Shown: positions 1 through 5,256 of the stretch, one piece after another
Layout: the number at the start of each line of letters is the position of its first letter
Position numbering within the stretch: position 1 is the first letter of the stretch
From: an uncultured bacterium
GTDB lineage: Bacteria > Patescibacteriota > Gracilibacteria > Absconditabacterales > Absconditicoccaceae
DNA length: 5,256 nucleotides
Direction: 5' to 3'
Assembly (NCBI GenBank): GCA_903943625.1
Contig: CAJAPL010000126.1
Span: 1-5,256, forward strand
Translations under genes and position numbers: made by a program
Notes under the pieces: model-generated
Told to the model about the DNA's origin: nothing
What the model saw: only the letters and a program-made list of their open reading frames with translations
The model's database searches: none

Positions 1-1
1 A

Positions 2-547
2 AAAAGACCAAATTTAGAAAGGTTTTTTTTCTCTAATGTTACATCTATAGTTTTGGCTTCCTTATTATTGCTTTTTAACTTAATTGCTTTTTTGGGGGAA
101 TGGTTAATAGCTGGTACTGATTGGAGATGGGCTATTGTTTTAAGAGGAGTGACTATAATTTTGGATATGACAGTTGTGTTATTCCTTTTCAATAAAGCAA
201 GAATTTACTCCAATGCTAAAATAAAAAAGATGGCTTTGAGAGGAAAAGCCCTTACCATTATTTTGTGGATTTTTGATACTATACTGGTTCTTATATTTAT
301 TTTTTCCTTTTATGTAGTAAAAATTTTTGCTCTACTAAAATTGGATAAAATAGATGAACGTACTTTTAAAATAAATTTTTGGCTTGGTTTTGGTGTTGCT
401 TTTCTTTTAGGAGCTGCTCTGGAATATTTGATAGCATATATCAAGAAGAGATCAAAAAAATGGGTACGGAAAGAATGGAGATATCGAACCATAAAAAAGA
501 ATGGTTTTAATAAGAATTGAGCTCTACCTTACGTTTTCGTTTGGTAG
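2..547 (+). CDS. Four-helix integral membrane protein of unknown function (5' end outside window)
   Basis: The frame is open from the first bases and has no ATG before the hydrophobic part, so the true start probably lies upstream of the window. About 181 residues are visible. Four hydrophobic helices lie near residues 14-37, 43-63, 84-112 and 125-147, counting the codon at position 2 as residue 1. The loop between helices 2 and 3 and the C-terminal tail (KKRSKKWVRKEW) are strongly basic. By the positive-inside rule both ends are probably cytoplasmic. I recognise no family. Under table 25 the UGA at 518-520 is glycine and the gene runs to UAG at 545-547, inside a terminator hairpin. Under the standard code it would end at 520. 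A -1 slip at 493-499 would end it at tandem UAA codons 508-513. All eight glycines before 518 use GGN, unlike every neighbour. The neighbour downstream is convergent. The frame is fairly secure; the 3' end and function are not. Confidence 0.6.
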
Positions 548-560
548 GGCTTTCCTTTAT
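520..560 (+). terminator. Hairpin terminator between convergent genes
   Basis: The arms 520-528 and 543-551 pair over nine base pairs (AGCTCTACC with GGTAGGGCT, one G-U). Inside, ACG 531-533 pairs with CGT 538-540 around a TTTT loop, across a small T-T internal loop. A T-rich tail (TTTCCTTTATT) follows on the plus strand, as in an intrinsic terminator. On the minus strand the hairpin lies just after the ZIP stop codon, but the tail there is weaker. It overlaps the last codons of the first gene if that gene ends at 547. Confidence 0.65.
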
Positions 561-1306
561 TCTAAAAATATAAGTAAACTCATAAGCGCTATTCAGAGTA
601 GAAAAAATAATATTTGCAGTAGTCATTGTCATAACTTATTTTCTTTGTGAAGCTCTGGTATTAGGTCTGATCAAGCGATATAAATAAATGATCACGCAGC
701 AAATGGCACTAAAAATTTAGTCAGATTTTCTCCGTAACTACTTAAGCTTAAAGCAATTATTACTCATAGAATTGCGGTCAGTGCCGTTAGAAAATTTACT
801 AGTAGAGCTTTTTTTCTGCTAAATCATCAATGTATCAACACTCCGAAATCTCATATCTCTTGTGGTATTTCGTGCAATAAAACAGCTATGGTCGTAGTTA
901 TTCAAACTGGTATATTTACCAAGTAACTCGCTCATATAATTAGTCAATCTATAAAATTGTGAACTATATCTCATATTAAATTCATTAATGCAAATGGGTG
1001 AATATGGGTTTTGGTAATAGGCATATGACAGTGATTTCGGTGGATTATTTTTTCTGTAATTAAGCCAAATAATATCCCCGATAAAACAAAAAATGAAGTC
1101 CGTATTGTAAATCAATTTTCTTCTACTATTTCTGGCAACAGATGTATAAAGGCATCTCATAAAAGTCATCATGCCGAAAAACTGACAAGATATATAAGAA
1201 TTTTTTTTAATTTTTCTACCTTTATTCATAATGTAAAAATTCATAAAAGAGATATTAGGCTTATTATAAGTACGCTTACAATTGCATATAATCGGATTTG
1301 GGACAT
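557..1306 (-). CDS. ZIP-family divalent metal (zinc/iron) transporter
   Basis: This encodes a 249-aa inner-membrane permease, probably importing Zn2+ or a similar divalent metal. Read with UGA = Gly it gives about eight hydrophobic helices. The ZIP signature is clear: HNFIDG at residues 116-121 in helix 4 (H116, N117, D120) and HEIPQE at 145-150 in helix 5 (H145, E146, E150), the usual intramembrane metal site. A histidine-rich loop precedes helix 4 (H89, H92, H94, H101, H103), as is typical of the ZIP variable loop. Nineteen of 23 glycines are UGA, including tandem UGA pairs at residues 46-47 and 160-161. The ATG at 1306 is the first after an in-frame UAA at 1318, and the stop is UAA. No Shine-Dalgarno motif is visible. 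It starts 37 nt after the glycosyltransferase and probably shares its transcript. Metal specificity cannot be read from the sequence. Confidence 0.93.
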
Positions 1307-1343
1307 TTTTAAGAATTATAAATTTTAAATGTGAAATTATAAA

Positions 1344-2465
1344 TTAATTTTTGTTTAATTTCTTTCTGATGTTTGACGCTATTATCTCTCTATTCCGTTT
1401 TGTGTTGGTAAATTCTTTAAATTTTTCAACCAACGTTTCCATATTTTTATTGTTTACTAGTATTCAGGAATCTTTATCTACCAATTCTGGTGTGGCTCAG
1501 CTATTATATCAAAAAACCGGAACTCATAACAGGAGGGCAGATGCTGTTCATAAACCAAAACTTTCTCTAGTTAGATTAATTAATCATTTGGCGTTTTTTA
1601 TGATATCTATCATTCATGTCGGGTCTCGTCATGTGAAAATAATGCCGTCTCATGCTATTGATTTGAGATATAATTCATCTGGTCAGCTTCATATTACGAG
1701 TAATGGTAATTTTAGCTTATTAAATAATTTAATAATTAAATCAGATTCTCTTACAAAGTTTACCAATCTACCAACATATACGTAATAATCCATTGGATTG
1801 GGGCTTATCATTGTATTGTAATACTCTTCTTTGACCTTGGGATATCTTATCTGGCAATCTATTCAATAAATTTCTTTTGCGAGCTGTGCTGTATAATTGC
1901 TGTTTGCATAACAGGAATCAAATTTTGTGAATTTTTTATCTCGTTTTCTTAGCTTTTTTACTATTAATTTAAATAAAAATCATTTTCGTCATTTTATTTT
2001 TTTTGAATATTCATCATAGTGACTCCATATATATTGCATAGGAGAATGTAGATATAGCTTAGTCGTTGGTCTATAGTCTTTAGTCGATAGTCAGATATTT
2101 TTTGCAATCGCAAAAGAAGAGATTGTTATGTGATCGGGCTTGTACTTTTTAATTTTCCTTGATAGTATTTTTGTAAGCAAAGGATAGAAGAATATTAAAT
2201 TGCGATAATCAAATATCTGTGATAATATTGCAACTTTGTGATTTGTGAAGTACAAGAATATTTTATTTATCCATCAGGGGAGAGCTGTTTTAATCTTTAT
2301 TTTTATGTTTCATATTTCTAAATATTTTGTATCTGAAACTAGTGTAAATATCTGGGAGCTACTTATTTTATTTTGTGGATTAGTAAAATCTTCTTTGATG
2401 ATGTCTTGGAATACACTCAAGGCTCATCAGGGAAAAATCCAGCAATGGACAAAAGCAAATTTCAT
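1344..2465 (-). CDS. GT4-family (GT-B fold) glycosyltransferase
   Basis: This encodes a 373-aa protein that should transfer a sugar from a nucleotide-sugar donor at the cytoplasmic membrane face, probably for surface glycan synthesis. Family landmarks appear in order: an N-terminal VHCWIFPGGA loop (residues 6-15), YLHSPMQYIWSHYDEY near 138-153 (resembling the HTPMRYVW segment of WbaZ-like mannosyltransferases), ANSNYT at 187-192, YVGRLV near 230, IGSGPDE at 258-264, ESFGL at 301-305 and NSGATPELV near 321-329. The first Glu of the EX7E motif is E301, but position 309 is Ser where Glu is expected. The short C-terminal domain ends in a lysine/arginine-rich helix. Nineteen of 22 glycines are UGA, including the tandem pair G13-G14. 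The ATG at 2465 is three codons after an in-frame UAG. No Shine-Dalgarno motif is visible. Family assignment is firm; donor and acceptor are unknown, with mannose a guess from similarity. Confidence 0.93.
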
Positions 2466-2570
2466 GAAAAACTATATACAAAGCTAAAGAAATAATGTCG
2501 GAGACAGAATAATTAGTTTAGTATCATTTGCAAATTGTTTTTCATCACATAGAAAACCTTGTATTTTTTA

Positions 2571-2586
2571 TTCCGCAATGGCGGGG
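2571..2586. repeat. Small GC-rich hairpin in divergent intergenic region
   Basis: CCGC (2573-2576) pairs with GCGG (2581-2584) around an AATG loop. Two T-G wobbles (2571-2572 with 2585-2586) extend the stem. It starts a GC-rich island to about 2594 in an otherwise AT-rich gap between the divergent GT4 and 141-aa genes. Neither strand has a T-tract after the stem, so it does not look like a terminator. It could be a degenerate REP-type palindrome or a regulatory site; nothing here decides. Confidence 0.35.
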
Positions 2587-2611
2587 TAGGCGTCATACTT
2601 TAATTTAAGGG

Positions 2612-2639
2612 TTGAAAATCTTAATTAAAACAATATTAA
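2612..2639 (+). promoter_or_regulatory. Candidate promoter of the 141-aa protein gene
   Basis: TTGAAA at 2612-2617 and TATTAA at 2634-2639, 16 nt apart, resemble housekeeping -35 and -10 boxes. Transcription would begin near 2646, about 30 nt before the ATG at 2675. The region is so AT-rich that chance matches are common. A divergent candidate for the GT4 gene on the minus strand is TTGCAA (2533-2528) with TATTCT (2511-2506), also 16 nt apart and weaker. Confidence 0.3.
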
Positions 2640-2674
2640 GACTCAGTACATGTTTTTTATTTGTAAAAAAAATT

Positions 2675-3100
2675 ATGGATCCAGAGAGAAAAGTAGATTT
2701 TAAAAGAAATGTTATTAAATTTATTATATGACTAGTATTGTTGCTTTTTTGTTTTATCTATATACAAAATAATCCAGCTGAAAAGGTGTCTATCTTCTCA
2801 TGATTCCAGATAATATTTCAAAAAGTCGCTGTGGTATATAACGAGATTATAGGCAAAAACTGAGAATTATTAAAAAGAAAATACTCACTAGAAAAATATT
2901 ATAAAGAACTGATCAAAGTCGCTGAAGATAGAAAGTGTGTCCCTGTAGAGATGTTACATAAACTTACTCAAGAATATAAGGATCTAAGGTCAGAAGAAGT
3001 ATCGAAACTAGAAGAAAATTTGCCATTTTATTCTAGAGCTTCCTATCAACATGAAGTTGATATAGAAAAATGATGTTGAGAACAGATAAAAATAAACTAA
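2675..3100 (+). CDS. Single-helix membrane-anchored protein of unknown function
   Basis: This is a 141-aa protein visible only with UGA = Gly. A short basic N-terminus (residues 1-15, with several Lys and Arg) is followed by one hydrophobic helix at about 16-30, then a mostly hydrophilic domain rich in Lys, Glu and Tyr. By charge the N-terminus is cytoplasmic and the C-terminal domain probably extracytoplasmic. Residues 64-116 look helical and may form a coiled coil. That domain holds two cysteines, C88 and C134, which could form a disulfide. Five of six glycines are UGA, and the stop is UAA. Intrinsic terminator 3121-3151 follows 20 nt later, and no Shine-Dalgarno motif precedes the ATG. I recognise no family. 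The uniform single-frame reading, the code-typical glycine usage and the fit between a promoter-like site and a terminator support a real gene. Confidence 0.8.
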
Positions 3101-3120
3101 GAATTACATATTGATAAAAT

Positions 3121-3151
3121 AAAAAAACCTGATTGATGTCAGGTTTTTTTT
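3121..3151. terminator. Bidirectional intrinsic terminator between convergent genes
   Basis: A perfect 12-bp stem pairs 3121-3132 (A-tract then CCTGA) with 3139-3150 (TCAGG then T-tract) around a six-base loop TTGATG. Because the stem is flanked by A and T tracts, it gives a hairpin plus U-tract on both strands. It lies 20 nt after the 141-aa gene stop and 18 nt after the rseP stop, so it should terminate both. Confidence 0.9.
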
Positions 3152-3169
3152 ATAATTAAGATTATATGA

Positions 3170-4372
3170 TTATGATATGAAAGGAATTTTCACTCACCAG
3201 AAGACTATCAAGTCTTTGAATAATACATATATTCACAGTCACATAAGCAGTATAAAGAATACCAAATTTATATATCATTCGATATTGAAATATTTTTCTG
3301 GTCTAAATCTTCATACTCGTTGTATAAGACTTCACAATATCCTACCTCAGTCGAGAGCTGGGATTGGCAATATGTTGAATATTGCTAGTGCTAGAGATAT
3401 CATTCATGCGAATCATAAATAAGCCATCCAATCTTGATCTTGTATCAGTCTGTCTCAAAATTTTATTGCTCACGCGGGTCAAGCTAATTTATTTATAGAT
3501 TCTTTTATTCTTTTACCGTTAAAAGATACGAGATCTTTTCATAGTTTTCATAGTGCATTTAGAGTGAGATTAGTTTCGGCTTTTATCTCTTGTAATCACA
3601 TTACCAGCGCTTGTCCAAATGGGGCCTTGATTTCTTTTATGCCTATATTTCAAGAAGAAACAATTGATATTCATAATAAGCATTGATCGTCAGGACACTT
3701 TCAATTCTGTAGTATTGTTTGATTGTTTCTGTCTATGGTAATCTGAAAATCTTTTCAGATGTTCTCCTGTAATGTTTTGCCTATGTTTCGTGTATTTATT
3801 GGTGTATCGTTTATTTTTGATATGATATCTCCAGATTGGATTCATAGTTTGGATCATAGCATATCTGGCATCACTACCTCTACCATTGCTTGCGATTTTT
3901 GGATATCTCCACTTACAAATCAATTCTTATCTAAGAAAGATATTGTAGCCATCAAATAACTCTTGCTCTGTGAAACCAATGCATTTTCTGGTATTATGGA
4001 AATTGGTTTGACTCAAGCTGTAAATATAGCAGTAAATAATATCCAAGCAAATAGGAAGTTCATAAATACTCATGCAACCATTATAATTAATTTTTTCCAT
4101 ATTGTCGCTGTAATTAGACTATCCTTTGCATTAAATTCATCGGGGACTTTGGGATCTTCTCATTTGAGTCTTACAAATCAACCTAGAGGTATCCAGTTTA
4201 GAGTATATTCTGTCCCTGATTTATCTGTCCATAACTTACATGCCTTGGGCGGTATCCCTATACCAAATTCTAAAACCTTTACTCAGCTTTTTTTTGCAGT
4301 AATGAAATGTCCAAATTCATGTATCAAAACCAATGACATAAACATCAAAATTCCTATTATCAATCCTACCAT
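3170..4372 (-). CDS. rseP: RseP-like site-2 protease (M50 zinc metalloprotease)
   Basis: This encodes a 400-aa polytopic intramembrane protease that would cleave transmembrane segments of regulators or signal-peptide remnants. Helix 1 carries the zinc motif HEFGH at residues 18-22 (H18, E19, H22). Next come the membrane-associated segment LNWIPLGGFVRL at 59-70, helix 2 with AGVFMNF near 100-106, and one PDZ domain at about 160-225 (GIQSGDIISKIND). GPAGAIK at 298-304 follows, then a helix with NILPIPALDGGR at 333-344, where D341 is the third zinc ligand, and a last helix near 368-390. One PDZ and about 400 aa fit the short form of the family, not the two-PDZ, roughly 450-aa E. coli form. Twenty-six of 41 glycines are UGA, including G342 of the LDGG motif. 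ATG start, UAA stop, no Shine-Dalgarno motif. It diverges from tatD. Its substrate is not evident here. Confidence 0.95.
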
Positions 4373-4401
4373 AATTATTTTCAAAATATAAAAAAATTGG
4401 T

Positions 4402-4430
4402 TTGATTAGTATTTAAGAAATTATATAATT
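4402..4430 (+). promoter_or_regulatory. Candidate tatD promoter with palindromic -10 region
   Basis: TTGATT at 4402-4407 and TATAAT at 4424-4429, 16 nt apart, form a good housekeeping-type promoter. Transcription would start near 4436, about 54 nt before the tatD ATG. The -10 lies in the perfect 12-bp palindrome AATTATATAATT (4419-4430), so the same bases also give TATAAT on the minus strand toward rseP. The minus strand lacks a clear -35 at proper spacing. An alternative for rseP is TTGTTT (4437-4432) with AATACT (4413-4408), 18 nt apart. Confidence 0.45.
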
Positions 4431-4489
4431 AAAACAAGATGAAAGTATAAAGTAGCAAGTATAAGCTTTAAGACATAAACTGTTAAACA

Positions 4490-5256
4490 ATGTATTACGA
4501 TGCACACACACACATAAATAGCCCAGAGCTTTTTGATGATGCAGATAGATATTTTCAAAATTTTATTGAAATCTGATGAAAATCAATGATCGTTGCAGGA
4601 GCAAATGATGAATATAATCGTAACGCTATTGCTTTAGCAGGGAGGTTAAGAGTTAAAATAACTCTAGGTTTACATCCTGAGATTTTAGTTGGACAAGCTC
4701 AAATTGGGGATTTACAATCAAAAATTGAGAATCTAAGGTCATTGATTTTGGAGAACAAAAATAATGTAGTCGCAATAGGCGAATGTGGAATAGAATTGCA
4801 TTTCCCATGATTTGCGGAAGTTATTAGTCAACAAAAAGAACTATTTGCTATGCAATGCGATCTTGCTCAAGAACTGAATTTACCGTTACTTGTGCATTCA
4901 AGAGATTGATTTGATCAGGCTCTGGATGTTTTAAAAAATTATAAAAACTTGACTATATATTTTCATTGTCGAGGATATGGTCCTGAGCAGATATGAATTT
5001 TACAATCATTGTTTCCAAAGTTATTCATAGGTTTTTGTGGAAATGTGACTTATAAAAAAGCTGATGATCTACGTGAAAGTTTAAAATTGGTCTGAAATGA
5101 TCAGTTGCTGTTGGAGACAGATGCTCCGTATTTATCGCCTCAGATTGTTAGATGAACTCAGAATGAACCTGCTAATGTGAGATATATCTATGACTATGTT
5201 GCTGAGTTTCTTTGAAAAGAAAAAAATGTTCTACAACAGCAAATTGAAAAAAACTT
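4490..5256 (+). CDS. tatD: TatD-family metal-dependent hydrolase (3' end outside window)
   Basis: This is a TIM-barrel hydrolase of the amidohydrolase superfamily. TatD relatives are metal-dependent DNases with 3'-5' exonuclease activity. The 255 visible codons cover nearly the whole usual length of about 255-265 aa, and the frame is open at the window edge. All expected metal ligands are present: H6 and H8 (DAHTH), E98 (IGECG), H136 (VHSRD), H159 (YFHC) and D211 (LETDAPY), followed by the C-terminal RGTQNEP signature at 221-227. In-frame UGA occurs at residues 29, 30, 107, 140, 169, 202, 222 and 242. G222 of the RG.xNEP signature is invariant glycine in the family, so this site alone identifies the code. 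The other eleven glycines use GGN. The ATG at 4490 places DxHxH at the very N-terminus, as the family requires. No Shine-Dalgarno motif is visible. It diverges from rseP. Confidence 0.96.

Noticed and set aside
310..492. 60-codon minus-strand frame
   Set aside because: It is antisense to the four-helix membrane protein; the plus-strand product has coherent helices and charge distribution, this one does not.
819..1244. 141-codon minus-strand reading frame
   Set aside because: It is an out-of-frame shadow. The +1 frame on the same strand encodes the ZIP transporter with HNFIDG and HEIPQE motifs once UGA is Gly.
1351..1785. 144-codon plus-strand reading frame
   Set aside because: It lies antisense to the C-terminal donor domain of the glycosyltransferase, whose conserved motifs show that the minus strand is coding.
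2060..2092. Four copies of TAGTC at irregular spacing
   Set aside because: They lie inside the glycosyltransferase coding sequence, are only five bases long and unevenly spaced, and match expected codons; no repeat array.
2245..2487. 80-codon plus-strand reading frame starting with GTG
   Set aside because: It is antisense to the N-terminal half of the glycosyltransferase and has no family features.
3177..4391. Several short frames (3177-3422, 3759-3959, 3963-4391 plus; 3690-3923 minus)
   Set aside because: All are shadows of the single 400-codon rseP gene on the minus strand, which is broken up only if UGA is taken as stop.
4586..4810. Short 74-codon protein with start at 4586 and UGA stop at 4808
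   Set aside because: It is an internal piece of tatD. It would lose the HxH motif upstream and the His and Asp ligands downstream.
557..5256. UGA as tryptophan (table 4) or selenocysteine
   Set aside because: UGA sits at invariant glycine sites such as LDGG and RG.xNEP, while Trp is normally encoded by TGG. UGA is far too frequent, and not at redox sites, for selenocysteine.
557..5256. A region of decaying pseudogenes (many stop codons, short frames)
   Set aside because: All apparent stops are UGA. UAA and UAG occur only at gene ends, and the catalytic and metal-binding motifs are intact except for the one Glu in GT4.

Overview
The window is AT-rich bacterial DNA that makes sense only if UGA is read as glycine (translation table 25). 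Under the standard code it breaks into short, unconvincing ORFs. With UGA = Gly, five proteins with recognisable family motifs or a coherent single-frame layout appear: a ZIP metal transporter, a GT4 glycosyltransferase, a small anchored protein, an RseP-type site-2 protease and TatD. Together they contain 77 in-frame UGA codons, at positions where the families carry glycine. By my hand count 77 of 111 glycines (about 69%) are UGA, and every complete gene stops at UAA. This code is known from Candidatus Absconditabacteria (SR1) and Gracilibacteria (BD1-5), so the organism is very probably one of these. The sequence does not decide which.

Layout. (1) 2-547 (+): 3' part of a four-helix membrane protein of unknown function. 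(2) 557-1306 (-): ZIP-family metal permease. (3) 1344-2465 (-): GT4 glycosyltransferase, 37 nt upstream of the ZIP gene and probably co-transcribed with it. (4) 2675-3100 (+): 141-aa single-helix anchored protein of unknown function. (5) 3170-4372 (-): RseP-like M50 intramembrane protease. (6) 4490 to the window end (+): TatD-family metal-dependent hydrolase, probably lacking only its last few residues. Genes alternate between convergent and divergent. Hairpin terminators sit in the two convergent gaps (520-560 and 3121-3151), and short AT-rich promoter regions sit in the two divergent gaps (2466-2674 and 4373-4489). There is no gene-free stretch longer than about 210 bases and no tRNA, rRNA, CRISPR or mobile element.

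The genes do not form one pathway. Envelope functions predominate: a metal permease, a sugar transferase probably for surface glycans, a membrane protease and two unknown membrane proteins. The first gene is the outlier. None of its first eight glycines is UGA, and its reading frame meets a UGA at 518 and then a UAG inside the terminator hairpin. This makes its 3' end and origin the most puzzling local feature. I see no multi-gene defence or other novel system; the notable biology is the recoded genetic code and the odd first gene.
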